64,000 nt of DNA from Kordia zhangzhouensis (lineage in GTDB: Bacteria > Bacteroidota > Bacteroidia > Flavobacteriales > Flavobacteriaceae), in contig NZ_LBMH01000005.1 of the NCBI RefSeq assembly GCF_001005305.1, positions 248,001 to 312,000 of the forward strand. Direction: 5' to 3'. The notes under the pieces were generated by a model, which had not been told where the DNA came from, ran no database searches, and saw only the letters and a program-made list of their open reading frames with translations. Shown here one piece after another: positions 38,130-47,132 of the stretch. Position 1 is the stretch's first letter. Each line of letters begins with the position of its first letter. The position numbers and the translations under genes were made by a program.

Positions 38130-38151
38130 AATATTTTCCATGGAAAATATT
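38130..38151. promoter_or_regulatory. 22-bp perfect palindrome, candidate MarR operator
   Basis: Centred on CCATGG with half-site AATATTTTCCA, 35 bases upstream of the pirin start and 11 bases below the MarR stop. A copy matching 16 of 18 central bases lies before the FMN reductase gene at 39733-39750. Length and symmetry fit a MarR dimer. Confidence 0.6.
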
Positions 38152-38162
38152 TTGTCAAATTT

Positions 38163-38603
38163 TTATCTTACCTTATCTAATAAATAGCTGAGTTGTGCCG
38201 CTTCTTCCTCTGTTAGGTTTCCCAACCAATCGTTCTTGGGCATATTTTTGGCAATTTCTGCTAATAGTTGTAATCCTTCGTTAGTTATCGCAATGTGAAC
38301 AACTCTTCTATCCTCAGGACATGGAATCCGTTCAATAAGTTCTTTTCCGCACAGTTTGTCCATTAAGCGTGTTGCATTTGGAGCTCTTTCAATCATGCGA
38401 TTTTTTATGTCTTGTACTTTGATGGCTTTACCAGCTCCTTTTAATATCCTCAGTATATTAAATTGCTGTGGAGAGATCCCAAAAGGTTTAAAAAATTCAT
38501 TTTCTTTACTATTAAGCCAATTTGCGGTATACTTAATATTGATAAAAGCTTTTACTTTTTCTGATGGAAATTTAGATTGTATGTCTTTCGAAATATCTCC
38601 CAT
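38163..38603 (-). CDS. MarR-family transcriptional regulator
   Basis: 146 aa winged-helix repressor. The domain runs about 30-130, with recognition-helix region IKNRMIERAPNATRLMDKLC and the wing CPEDRRVVHIAITNEG (the conserved D-R-R). There is a Cys near the wing and one in the helix region that could sense oxidation or electrophiles, but this is inference. It lies between the iron-sulfur gene (14-base gap upstream) and the pirin gene, and the palindromes at 38130 and 39733 are its likely targets. Confidence 0.92.
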   Translation of the reverse strand: MGDISKDIQSKFPSEKVKAFINIKYTANWLNSKENEFFKPFGISPQQFNILRILKGAGKAIKVQDIKNRMIERAPNATRLMDKLCGKELIERIPCPEDRRVVHIAITNEGLQLLAEIAKNMPKNDWLGNLTEEEAAQLSYLLDKVR

Positions 38604-38617
38604 AAATTTGAATGCTG

Positions 38618-39079
38618 TTAATTTGCTTTAAAATCTACTTTTGCATGTGAACCATCACAAAGTGGTTTGTTACTCGAAGCTCCACATCTACATAAAGCCG
38701 TTTTATTAGAGTGTGTTACTGTATTTCCTTTAGTATCCTTAATTTCTAGATTTCCATGAACAATCAGTGGTCCATTTTCTTTCATATCAATCAAAGTTAC
38801 ATGATTTCCTTCTGCTAGCTTACCATTTGTTGTAGTTGAGTTTTTCTCTTTATCTTCATGTTTGTTTACATAGATCAATGCTCCTGAAGGGCAAGCGTCT
38901 ACTTGTTTTTTGATACGGGCAGTACTAGCTCCATCCATATTAACCCAAGGTCTATTTTGAGGATTAAAGACTTGTAATAAACCTTTCCAACACTTTTTGG
39001 AATGAATGCATGTTTTAGGTTTCCAAATGACTGTAATATCTTCATTACTATATTCTTTTACAATTTGTTTTCGCTCCAT
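38618..39079 (-). CDS. Fused YjdI-type ferredoxin-like and CDGSH iron-sulfur protein
   Basis: 153 aa with two Fe-S modules. The N-terminal 75 residues match the YjdI/Fer4_19 divergent [4Fe-4S] mono-cluster domain (TCIHSKKCWKGL, then DACPSGAL). The C-terminal part is a CDGSH domain with perfect motif CRCGASSNKPLCDGSH (three Cys and one His that bind a [2Fe-2S] cluster). CDGSH clusters are redox-active and labile. It is transcribed just ahead of the marR gene and probably takes part in electron transfer or redox sensing in this stress block. Confidence 0.9.
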   Translation of the reverse strand: MERKQIVKEYSNEDITVIWKPKTCIHSKKCWKGLLQVFNPQNRPWVNMDGASTARIKKQVDACPSGALIYVNKHEDKEKNSTTTNGKLAEGNHVTLIDMKENGPLIVHGNLEIKDTKGNTVTHSNKTALCRCGASSNKPLCDGSHAKVDFKAN

Positions 39080-39133
39080 AAGATTTTGATTTTACAGTGA
39101 TTGGATTTCCTCTTAAAGATACAAAAAACGAAT

Positions 39134-39673
39134 TTATGCCTGGTCAATGGCTTTGTTTAGTTTTTTAACTTCTTCCTCCAACTTTTCTCTAAAAGTTTCA
39201 TTTGTAATTTTTCCTGATTGAAAATTATCATTAAAGCTAGGTAAAGAATAAGCGGCCACAATGTTTCCTCCCATAAAAGGAAATCTTCCTTTAGCAATCT
39301 CCAAAACTGTTCCTCCACCACGAACTCCTGGTGAGGTTGCCATTAATAACATCGGAATATCTGCCCAGAGTTTGCCATCAATACGTGACATCCAATCAAA
39401 TACGTTTTTAAATGCGGTTGAATACACTCCATTGTGTTCTGCTAATGACAATATGATTCCATCTGCTGATTGAACTTCTTTTAAAAATGCATGTGCGTTT
39501 TCAGGAATTCCAATTTCAGCTTCTTTATTTACACTATATAAAGGCAATTCATAATCGTTCAAATCTAAAATTGTGATATCTGCATTTTTTACCAAACTTG
39601 CGGCATAAGTGGCTAATTGCTTGTTAATAGATGTTTTACTATCACTTCCGGCAAAGGCTACAATTTTTTTCAT
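39134..39673 (-). CDS. NAD(P)H-dependent FMN reductase
   Basis: 179 aa flavodoxin-like fold. MKKIVAFAGSDSKTSINKQL holds the FMN phosphate loop; further markers are LPLYSVN, SLAEHNGVYSTAFKNVFDW and ATSPGVRGG. It belongs to the FMN_red group, which includes azo, quinone and chromate reductases. The promoter contains a -7 box (39712-39719) with a near copy of the MarR palindrome over its upstream element, so repression by the 38163 regulator is likely. Confidence 0.92.
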   Translation of the reverse strand: MKKIVAFAGSDSKTSINKQLATYAASLVKNADITILDLNDYELPLYSVNKEAEIGIPENAHAFLKEVQSADGIILSLAEHNGVYSTAFKNVFDWMSRIDGKLWADIPMLLMATSPGVRGGGTVLEIAKGRFPFMGGNIVAAYSLPSFNDNFQSGKITNETFREKLEEEVKKLNKAIDQA

Positions 39674-39711
39674 CTTTATTATTTTTTGTTGATTGTTTTA
39701 CATTAATGGTA

Positions 39712-39719
39712 CAAATGTA
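39712..39719 (-). promoter_or_regulatory. -7 box (TACATTTG) of the FMN reductase gene
   Basis: On the minus strand TACATTTG follows a TTGG at 39739-39742 by about 20 bases, a plausible -33/-7 pair. The TTGG lies inside the operator-like palindrome at 39733-39750. Confidence 0.5.
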
Positions 39720-39732
39720 CAAAGAATAATTT

Positions 39733-39767
39733 TATTTTCCAAGGAATATAATTCCATGAAATATATA
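39733..39767. promoter_or_regulatory. Tandem operator-like palindromes before the FMN reductase gene
   Basis: 39733-39750 matches 16 of the 18 central bases of the palindrome at 38130-38151. A second, weaker site centred on CCATGA (39746-39767) lies 15 bases further. Together they cover the predicted -33 region, which fits repression by MarR. Confidence 0.55.
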
Positions 39768-39855
39768 AGCTCTACATTTTAAGAAAATTTTCAAACTTCG
39801 TTGTTTTTATGAGCCGCATTAGTTTCGTATTTTAGCACAGGAAAAAATAACAACC

Positions 39856-41484
39856 ATGGACATTAACTTCAACAAAAACGAAGATCACAACAAACTTTTA
39901 GTATCAGAATTACGCCAACGCTTAGCCAAAGTACATGTTGGCGGTGGACAAAAACGAATAGAAAAATTACATAGTAAGGGAAAAATGACAGCACGCGAAC
40001 GCATTGATTTTCTCTTAGATGACAAAAAACCTTCTATTGAAATTGGTGCTTTTGCTGCTGATGAGATGTATGAAGAACATGGCGGTTGTCCTTCTGCTGG
40101 AGTAGTTGTAAAAATTGGCTATGTTGAAGGAAAACAATGTATCGTAGTTGCCAACGATGCCACTGTAAAAGCTGGTGCATGGTTTCCTATGACTGCTAAA
40201 AAGAATCTTAGAGCTCAAGAAATATCCATTGAAAACAGACTGCCTATTATTTATTTAGTTGATAGCGCAGGTGTATATTTACCAATGCAAGATGAAATTT
40301 TTCCAGATAAGGAACATTTCGGGCGTATTTTTAGAAATAATGCTGTTATGAGTAGCATGGGAATTACCCAAATTGCTGCCGTAATGGGAAGCTGCGTAGC
40401 AGGCGGTGCTTACTTACCTATTATGAGTGATGAAGCGTTGATTGTAGATAAAACAGGGAGTATCTTTTTAGCCGGAAGTTACTTGGTAAAAGCTGCTATT
40501 GGTGAAAGTATTGATAATGAAACTCTAGGCGGAGCTACAACTCACTGTGAAATTTCAGGTGTTACCGATTATAAATCAAAAGATGACAAAGATGCGTTGA
40601 CAACAATCAAAAGTATTGTTAGTAAAATTGGCGATTATACACCAACTGGTTTTAATCGTGTAAAAGCTCTTAAACCAAAAGAAAACCCTGACGAAATTTT
40701 TGGTATCCTTCCTAAAGCACGTCATGAACAATATGATATGAAAGAAATCATCAAACGCTTGGTTGATAATTCTGAATTTGATGAATATAAAGAAGGGTAT
40801 GGACAAAGCATTATTACAGCTTATGCTAGAATTGATGGTTGGGCTGTTGGTATTGTTGCTAATCAACGAAAACTAGTAAAAAACAAAAAAGGAGAGATGC
40901 AATTTGGCGGTGTCATTTATTCTGACTCTGCTGATAAAGCTACACGTTTCATTGCCAATTGTAACCAAAAAAAGATTCCGTTGGTTTTCTTGCAAGATGT
41001 TACAGGTTTTATGGTAGGGAGCAAATCTGAACATGGAGGAATTATTAAAGATGGAGCAAAAATGGTAAACGCTGTAAGCAATAGTGTTGTTCCTAAATTT
41101 ACTGTAGTAATTGGAAATTCCTATGGTGCAGGAAACTATGCTATGTGTGGAAAAGCATATGATCCTCGATTAATTTTTGCTTGGCCAAGTGCTGAATTGG
41201 CGGTAATGAGTGGAAATTCGGCGGCAAAAGTATTATTGCAGATTGAGACAGCTTCTTTGAAAAAACAAGGAGAAGAGATTACTAAAGAAAAAGAAGAAAA
41301 ACTGTATGATGAAATTAAATCTCGTTATGACAAACAGATTTCTCCTTATTACGCAGCTGCTCGCTTATGGACAGATGCCATTATCAATCCATTAGATACT
41401 CGCACATGGATTTCTATGGGAATTGAAGCTGCCAATCAAGCTCCAATTGAAAAACCATTCAACTTAGGAGTCATTCAAGTGTAA
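39856..41484 (+). CDS. Acyl-CoA carboxylase, beta (carboxyltransferase) subunit
   Basis: 542 aa biotin-dependent carboxyltransferase of the PCCB/MCCB type. Crotonase-fold halves and acyl-CoA/biotin oxyanion loops are visible: LVDSAGVYLPMQDEIFPDKE, GSCVAGGAYLPIMSDEA, then LQDVTGFMVGSKSEHGG and VVIGNSYGAGNYAMCGKAY, which is characteristic of methylcrotonyl-CoA carboxylase. It could serve leucine breakdown (3-methylcrotonyl-CoA) or act on propionyl-CoA or geranyl-CoA. The biotin carboxylase partner is not adjacent. A terminator follows. Confidence 0.92.
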   Translation: MDINFNKNEDHNKLLVSELRQRLAKVHVGGGQKRIEKLHSKGKMTARERIDFLLDDKKPSIEIGAFAADEMYEEHGGCPSAGVVVKIGYVEGKQCIVVANDATVKAGAWFPMTAKKNLRAQEISIENRLPIIYLVDSAGVYLPMQDEIFPDKEHFGRIFRNNAVMSSMGITQIAAVMGSCVAGGAYLPIMSDEALIVDKTGSIFLAGSYLVKAAIGESIDNETLGGATTHCEISGVTDYKSKDDKDALTTIKSIVSKIGDYTPTGFNRVKALKPKENPDEIFGILPKARHEQYDMKEIIKRLVDNSEFDEYKEGYGQSIITAYARIDGWAVGIVANQRKLVKNKKGEMQFGGVIYSDSADKATRFIANCNQKKIPLVFLQDVTGFMVGSKSEHGGIIKDGAKMVNAVSNSVVPKFTVVIGNSYGAGNYAMCGKAYDPRLIFAWPSAELAVMSGNSAAKVLLQIETASLKKQGEEITKEKEEKLYDEIKSRYDKQISPYYAAARLWTDAIINPLDTRTWISMGIEAANQAPIEKPFNLGVIQV

Positions 41485-41510
41485 ACATACTTCTTTATTT
41501 ACAGAATAAG

Positions 41511-41542
41511 AAAAGGCCTAGCAACTAAACGCTAGACCTTTT
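41511..41542 (+). terminator. Terminator of the acyl-CoA carboxylase gene
   Basis: AAAAGGCCTAGC (41511-41522) with GCTAGACCTTTT (41531-41542), one internal mismatch, 8-base loop. Confidence 0.75.
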
Positions 41543-41545
41543 CTC

Positions 41546-41558
41546 CCTAAAAAACCTA
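41546..41558 (+). repeat. 13-mer CCTAAAAAACCTA, copy 2 of 3
   Basis: Identical to 7637-7649 and 63221-63233; here followed by AAATAACCTAATC and, about 105 bases on, by the hairpin at 41664. Confidence 0.6.
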
Positions 41559-41663
41559 AAATAACCTAATCTTTATTCTTTCTGAAAAAGCAAAGATATA
41601 TTTTAAATAAGTCACAAACTTTGTGCCAATCTTTGCATTTTTTATGATTTTTTTAACAAAAAG

Positions 41664-41698
41664 AAAAACCTAATAAATGTGAATTCTACTAGGTTTTT
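41664..41698. terminator. Possible terminator in the gene-free stretch
   Basis: AAAAACCTA (41664-41672) with TAGGTTTTT (41690-41698) around a 17-base loop. It could end a short plus-strand transcript from the 41546 region, or minus-strand transcription from menE. Confidence 0.45.
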
Positions 41699-41835
41699 CA
41701 TGAAACAACTAAACAACCAACCTTTCGTTAATTCTATCTTAAAAGTACAGTAGTTATATTGATTGTAAAATGGAAAGTGAGTCAACTAGCAATTTCAATG
41801 AGTAAACTGAGTAAAATCCCTGTTTTTGCGTTACA

Positions 41836-42924
41836 TTATAGTTTTAAAGACGCTAGTGTTTGAAATCTTTGGACTTTACCTGTATTGGTTTCTTTGAATT
41901 TTGGAAGTGTATAGATTTGTTTAGGAATCTCATATTTAGAAAACTTTTTTGACGCTTCTATATTTTCTTGTAACTGAGCGATATCAATACTTGCTTCTGT
42001 ATCTTCGACAACTAAAATTAATTTCTCTCCTAGTTTTTTATCACTTACAGATGAAACAAAATAACGATTCGTAATTAACGAACTTAGCTTCTCCTCTATT
42101 TGTTCTGGATGCAATTTTATACCACCACTATTGATTACATTATCAATTCTTCCCAGCCATTCAAACTCTTTTTCAGAAAGAATTTCAACCACATCATTGG
42201 TTATAATTTGTTCCTCAGAAATTCGTGGAGCATTAACTACCAAACAGTTTCTGTCATCTTTTGTAATATATACATCTGGCAAAACAGTGTATACTGCTCT
42301 TTTTCCTTTTGGAAGATGGTTTAATGGTTTTACAGCAATATGAGTAATTGTCTCTGTCATTCCGTAAGTTGCAAAAACTTTTGTTGAAACTGATTGTATT
42401 TTTTGTATCAACGCAGCAGAACTTGGCGCTCCTCCAACAATTAATGTATGTATTTTTGATAAATATTCTATTGATGCTTCAACTTGTAACGGAACCATTG
42501 CACAAAAATCGTAGTGCTTTTGATTAGTTGCTAACGGATTGGCTATAGGTTCTGCAATATCAAGTGAAAGTCCCAACACCACAGCACGCACCAACATCAT
42601 TTTTCCTGCAATAAAGTTTGAAGGCAAACACTGTAATGCTGTATTTCCTGGCTCTAGTCCAAAAATATCTCCGGTAGCTATAGCAGAATTGACCATTGCC
42701 TGTTTTTGCAAACGAATCAATTTTGGAACTCCCGTAGAACCTGAAGTATATACATCTACATGAGTTTTATCATCCAACCAATCCATTAAAAAATTTCCTA
42801 AGGTTTGCTCATACGGTTTTCCTTCTTTTACAAAACTATATGCCACTTCTTTCAATGCTTCTCGGTTAAAATAGGTACCTTCTAATTGAAACTTTTGATG
42901 GATGTCTTTAAAACTTGGAATCAT
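41836..42924 (-). CDS. menE: o-Succinylbenzoate-CoA ligase (AMP-binding enzyme)
   Basis: 362 aa acyl-adenylate ligase, which activates o-succinylbenzoate to its CoA thioester in menaquinone synthesis. Motifs: P-loop YTSGSTGVPKLI, ATYGMTETITH (adenine site), GRIDNVINSGGIKLHPEQIE, and the catalytic Lys in ETNTGKVQR. It is shorter than the 450-480 aa of Bacillus or E. coli MenE, as is usual for Bacteroidota. Assignment rests on the family and on the other men genes on the same strand downstream in this window; on sequence alone another acyl-CoA ligase would be possible. Confidence 0.85.
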   Translation of the reverse strand: MIPSFKDIHQKFQLEGTYFNREALKEVAYSFVKEGKPYEQTLGNFLMDWLDDKTHVDVYTSGSTGVPKLIRLQKQAMVNSAIATGDIFGLEPGNTALQCLPSNFIAGKMMLVRAVVLGLSLDIAEPIANPLATNQKHYDFCAMVPLQVEASIEYLSKIHTLIVGGAPSSAALIQKIQSVSTKVFATYGMTETITHIAVKPLNHLPKGKRAVYTVLPDVYITKDDRNCLVVNAPRISEEQIITNDVVEILSEKEFEWLGRIDNVINSGGIKLHPEQIEEKLSSLITNRYFVSSVSDKKLGEKLILVVEDTEASIDIAQLQENIEASKKFSKYEIPKQIYTLPKFKETNTGKVQRFQTLASLKL

Positions 42925-43078
42925 TTTTGTTAATTGTTCTATAAAATTAAAGATTCACGTGAAAAAATCAATAATTTCTTAACTCCTTTTTAGTAATTTA
43001 GTGCGTACTCTTTTTATAGTGTGGCACATTTTGAAATGAGTTTATGATACTATTGTACCTTACAGCAATTTATTTTTT

Positions 43079-44974
43079 ATGACTATAATACATTCAAAAT
43101 TCCCTTTCGCATTTTTTCTAATATTCATTTCTTTTGCCTTTGGGCAGAATGACTCTTCCGAAGATTTTCAGTTTTTAGAACGTACCGAAAACATTAAAAT
43201 CAATTTTAATAAAGGTGATTTTAAAATCGTAAAGAGTATTCACGAAAAAGCTGAATACTTGACTGCAAACAAATTGTATTTTGCAAACGAAACGCTTCGT
43301 TTTGATAGTTTTACCAAACTAGAAGATATTGAAGCAACTACTTATTTACCTGCTTCCGACAAAACACTAAAAGTAGATTATTTTGAAACTAAGCACGAGT
43401 TTGATGATGGAATTTTTTATAGCGATCAACAAACAAAAAACTTTACTTTTCCTGCTGTTACAAAAGGAGCAATTACAAATTTAAAATATAAAGAAGTTAT
43501 CACTGAACCTCACTTTTTGGGCATGTTTCGTTTTGGAACTTATGCGCCTACAAAAAAAGCGGTTCTTCGAATTGAATTTCCTAAAAATGTAGAAATTGGA
43601 TATAAAGAATTTCATACAGAAAATATTAGTGTCAATTTTACCAAACAAGAAACTAAAAACGGTCATATTTATACATGGACAACGGAAAATGTTGAAAAAT
43701 ATAGTGGTGAAGACGATGCAGAAGCTGCGTTGTATCATTTACCTCACATCATTCTTCATATTAAAAATTATACCGAAAACGGAAAAACATTTCCAATTCT
43801 CAACAATGTAAACGATTTGTATAGTTGGTATGCTTCTCTAGCAAAACAAGTAGATGATAATGAGCTAGATAAAGTGTATAAGATTGCAGAAGACATTACA
43901 AAAAAGTTGACTAGCAAACGAGAAAAAGCAGAAGCTATCTATAATTGGGTACAAGAAAATATTACCTATGTAGCTTTTGAAGATGGTTTAGGCGGGTTTA
44001 TTCCTAGAGGAGCTGCAAGTGTTTGCAACAATCGATATGGAGATTGTAAAGACATGGCAAATGTACTATATGTAATGCTAAATCACGTAGGGATTCCTTC
44101 ATATAGAACGTGGATTGGAACACGGGATCGGCCATATTTATATGCCGAAGTTCCTACGCCTATTGTTGACAATCATATGATTACAGCAACTGTGATTGAT
44201 AATGATACTATTTTTATTGATGGAACAGATAGCTATGTAAATTTTGGTATGCCAAGTTCATTCACGCAAACAAAAGAAGCTTTAATTGGAATTTCGCCAG
44301 AACGATTTGTATTGAAAAAAGTACCAGCGCAAGCAGCCGAGAAAAGTAAAACAGTTATTGAAACCGAAATTAATTTTGAAAACGGCACGATAAAAGCAGG
44401 CGAAAAACGTATTATGACAGGATATGAACGTGTTGACTTTATCACAGAGTATCTATACAAGAAAAAGAATAATACTGAAGAAGAATTTCTTAATACAACC
44501 TTAGCGCTAGGTAATAATAAAACAAAATATCAAAATATTCAAGTATCTCCCGTAGAGTCAAAACACAAAACACTGACACTATCTTTTGATTTATTAATAG
44601 AGAATTATGCAAAAACCATTGGTTCAAAAACAATTCTTAACCTTAACATAGATCGTGCTCTATCAAAGCAAAAAATTGATATTGAAAACCGAAAATATGC
44701 TAAAAAAATTGATCATCAATTCTTAAAAGAATATACAACCACTTTTGTTATTCCTGACGGATACACAGTGACTTCGATACCTAAACGAATTACATATGAT
44801 GGAAAAGCGTATGGTTTTGATATTTCATATGAACAAAAAGAAGGAAAAATTATTCAACACAAAACGCTTTATATTAAAACTTTACGCATCGAAAAAGAAG
44901 ATTTTGAAGATTGGAACACGTTCATCAAAAAATTAATTAAAGCCTATAAAAAAAGCATTATCATTGAAAAGTAA
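43079..44974 (+). CDS. DUF3857 / transglutaminase-like exported protein
   Basis: 631 aa. Signal peptide (FPFAFFLIFISFAFGQ), a DUF3857 domain (about 60-230), then a transglutaminase-core domain with catalytic Cys in NNRYGDCKDMANVLYVML, His in DNHMITATVI and Asp in IDGTDSYVNF, and a DUF3858-like beta-rich C-terminus. All three triad residues are present, so an active cysteine hydrolase or transglutaminase in the periplasm is plausible. The next gene is a degenerate relative 13 bases downstream; they form a pair often seen in Flavobacteriaceae, and no substrate is known. Confidence 0.88.
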   Translation: MTIIHSKFPFAFFLIFISFAFGQNDSSEDFQFLERTENIKINFNKGDFKIVKSIHEKAEYLTANKLYFANETLRFDSFTKLEDIEATTYLPASDKTLKVDYFETKHEFDDGIFYSDQQTKNFTFPAVTKGAITNLKYKEVITEPHFLGMFRFGTYAPTKKAVLRIEFPKNVEIGYKEFHTENISVNFTKQETKNGHIYTWTTENVEKYSGEDDAEAALYHLPHIILHIKNYTENGKTFPILNNVNDLYSWYASLAKQVDDNELDKVYKIAEDITKKLTSKREKAEAIYNWVQENITYVAFEDGLGGFIPRGAASVCNNRYGDCKDMANVLYVMLNHVGIPSYRTWIGTRDRPYLYAEVPTPIVDNHMITATVIDNDTIFIDGTDSYVNFGMPSSFTQTKEALIGISPERFVLKKVPAQAAEKSKTVIETEINFENGTIKAGEKRIMTGYERVDFITEYLYKKKNNTEEEFLNTTLALGNNKTKYQNIQVSPVESKHKTLTLSFDLLIENYAKTIGSKTILNLNIDRALSKQKIDIENRKYAKKIDHQFLKEYTTTFVIPDGYTVTSIPKRITYDGKAYGFDISYEQKEGKIIQHKTLYIKTLRIEKEDFEDWNTFIKKLIKAYKKSIIIEK

Positions 44975-44987
44975 ACGCAATATCTAT

Positions 44988-46916
44988 ATGAAAAAAATTA
45001 TCGTTTTTATGTTGTGTTTGTGTACTTCACAAGCATTTTCGCAATATTATAAAGAATATAATTGGGCAAAAAAACCAACACTTCATAAACTCTCTGAAAA
45101 AGAAGCTAAAGAGTCTTCTGTAGGAATTTTAGAGAAATACATCGTAGAATACAAAGTTCCTACATTTGGCAATCAGGTTCAGAAATTTGAAACCACACAC
45201 ACCATTGCTCGTGTATTGGATGAAAAAGGAATTAAAACTCATAATACAGTGTACATTTCTATGTATGATGTAATTGACATTATTGATATAAAAGCACGAA
45301 CCATTACTCCTGATGGAAAAATTACTTTATTAAATAAAGATAACATCAAAGAAGTAAAGAATGTGGAAGAATATGGCGATTTTAAAATATTTGCGATTGA
45401 AGGTGCAGAAAAAGGAGCTGAAATTGAAGTTTTATATACGCTCGAAAAAGAGTATTCTGCTTTTGGTCGCGATGTTTTGCAAAAAAGTTATCCTATACGT
45501 AAAGTAGAATATAATTTTATATACGGCGAAATGCCAGGTCGTATCAAAGCCTACAATGCAAAAGGTGAGTTTGTCGAGAAGTCATACAACAAAAAAACAG
45601 GAAAACAACTCGTTCTTGAAAATATAGTTCCTATGATTGAAGAAGAATACGCTACTCCAGACGCTAATAAAACCTATGTCGCTTTTCAATGCTTTGGCCC
45701 TGGAACTAATGTAACTGATAGTATGCTTTGGAACAATGTGGTTACTAATATTACGCAAGGTCTATTTCCAGAAACAGCCAATACTGATGTTGCTAGCATT
45801 GTAGAAACAATCTTAAAAGAACAAAAAACAGACGATTATACCAAAGCATATTTAGTCGATGATTATATAAAGAAAAACTACACCATTGTTAAAAATAACA
45901 ATGCGCAACTCTCTGATATTGATTATATTTTAAAAAATAAATCAGCAAGTGAGCTTGGAATTATTCAAGTATATGCTCATTTTTTAAAAGCTGCCAATGT
46001 TGAATATATGCCTGTTATCACGTCTAATGTTTACGAACATAAATTTGATTCAGCATTTTTTAATCCTGGAGCTTTACGCGAATTTTTGATTTACATTCCT
46101 AAAGCATATAACTATATCGCTCCCAATAGAATTGATTATCGTTTGAGTGAAATTCCTCCTAGTATCTTAGGAAATACAGGAATTTTTGTAAACAATAAGA
46201 AGCAATATAACTTTTATAAAATTACCCAAAAAGATCCTGATTATAGTCGCATAGTTCGCAATATGAATATTTCTTTTAAAGAAGACATGGAATATGTACA
46301 AATTAATCAAGAGCAAGAATATTATGGGCATTGGGCAATGAGCAATCGTGCGTTTTTAAACTTAGCTCCCGAACAATCTATTAAAGAGTTTGAAGATTAT
46401 TTAACAAGTTCTGGAATTGAAGACAAAGTGGTAAAAAAATATGAAACAAAAAACCAAGAAATGAAACAATTGGAATACAATATTCCTTTTTTGGTAAGTA
46501 CTTCAATTACCTCTGAATCTTTATTGGAAGAAGCTGGTGACAGTTATATTTTTCAAGTAGGAAAAGTGATTGGAACACAGAGTGAATTATATCAAGAAAC
46601 CGAGCGTATCAATCCGATACACATGCAATATCCAAATCGTTACAATTATGAGATTATTGTTGACGTTCCAGCAGCATATGAAGTAGAAGGTTTAGAATCA
46701 TTAGTAATCAAAAAAGAATTGCTCAATGAAGAAGGAGTTCAAAAATGTAAATTTGAGTCTAATTATCGACTTGAAGGCAACAAATTGATTATTACTATTG
46801 AAGAGTTCTATAAAGAATTTGAATACGATATTTCTGAATATGAAGGATTTAGAGAAGTTATCAATGCCGCTTCAGATTTCAATAAAGCTGCCATCCTGAT
46901 GAACCCAAAAGAGTAA
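44988..46916 (+). CDS. DUF3857 exported protein with degenerate transglutaminase core
   Basis: 642 aa from ATG 44988, which gives the signal peptide MKKIIVFMLCLCTSQAFSQ; an upstream start at 44964 would overlap the previous gene. It shares the DUF3857 layout of its neighbour, but the region that should hold the catalytic Cys (NKSASELGIIQVYAHFLKAA) has none and no matching His follows, so it is probably catalytically dead. A partner or scaffold role with the upstream enzyme is inferred. A terminator follows at 46947. Confidence 0.85.
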   Translation: MKKIIVFMLCLCTSQAFSQYYKEYNWAKKPTLHKLSEKEAKESSVGILEKYIVEYKVPTFGNQVQKFETTHTIARVLDEKGIKTHNTVYISMYDVIDIIDIKARTITPDGKITLLNKDNIKEVKNVEEYGDFKIFAIEGAEKGAEIEVLYTLEKEYSAFGRDVLQKSYPIRKVEYNFIYGEMPGRIKAYNAKGEFVEKSYNKKTGKQLVLENIVPMIEEEYATPDANKTYVAFQCFGPGTNVTDSMLWNNVVTNITQGLFPETANTDVASIVETILKEQKTDDYTKAYLVDDYIKKNYTIVKNNNAQLSDIDYILKNKSASELGIIQVYAHFLKAANVEYMPVITSNVYEHKFDSAFFNPGALREFLIYIPKAYNYIAPNRIDYRLSEIPPSILGNTGIFVNNKKQYNFYKITQKDPDYSRIVRNMNISFKEDMEYVQINQEQEYYGHWAMSNRAFLNLAPEQSIKEFEDYLTSSGIEDKVVKKYETKNQEMKQLEYNIPFLVSTSITSESLLEEAGDSYIFQVGKVIGTQSELYQETERINPIHMQYPNRYNYEIIVDVPAAYEVEGLESLVIKKELLNEEGVQKCKFESNYRLEGNKLIITIEEFYKEFEYDISEYEGFREVINAASDFNKAAILMNPKE

Positions 46917-46946
46917 AAAGTAAATAATAATTATAATTTACCCAGC

Positions 46947-46974
46947 GCGCTATTGAAAATATAGCGCTTTTTTT
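46947..46974 (+). terminator. Terminator of the DUF3857 pair
   Basis: GCGCTAT (46947-46953) with ATAGCGC (46961-46967), 7-base loop, seven T. Confidence 0.85.
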
Positions 46975-47132
46975 ATGAAATTTCTTTCAAAAAAGACTCA
47001 TCGTAAGTTTAAAAATTCACTTCATAATTTATAAAACAAACAGTTTTATTTGATAAAGCAGCTAGTACTTTTCTTTCATTTGTTGTTTTGTTATGCTAAT
47101 TTTCAATCATTATTAATCAAAAATCTCACGAC

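Larger units (their letters stand above)
41485..41835. other. 351-bp gene-free stretch after the acyl-CoA carboxylase gene
   Basis: No ORF of note. It holds, in order, the carboxylase terminator (41511-41542), one copy of the CCTAAAAAACCTA 13-mer, a nested inverted repeat GCAAAGAT (41590-41597) / ATCTTTGC (41629-41636) enclosing CACA/TGTG and followed by ATTTTTT, and a second hairpin at 41664-41698. The nested repeat may be a structured RNA or a pair of facing promoter boxes (TATCTTTG on the minus strand). The last 130 bases show nothing recognisable. Confidence 0.6.
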
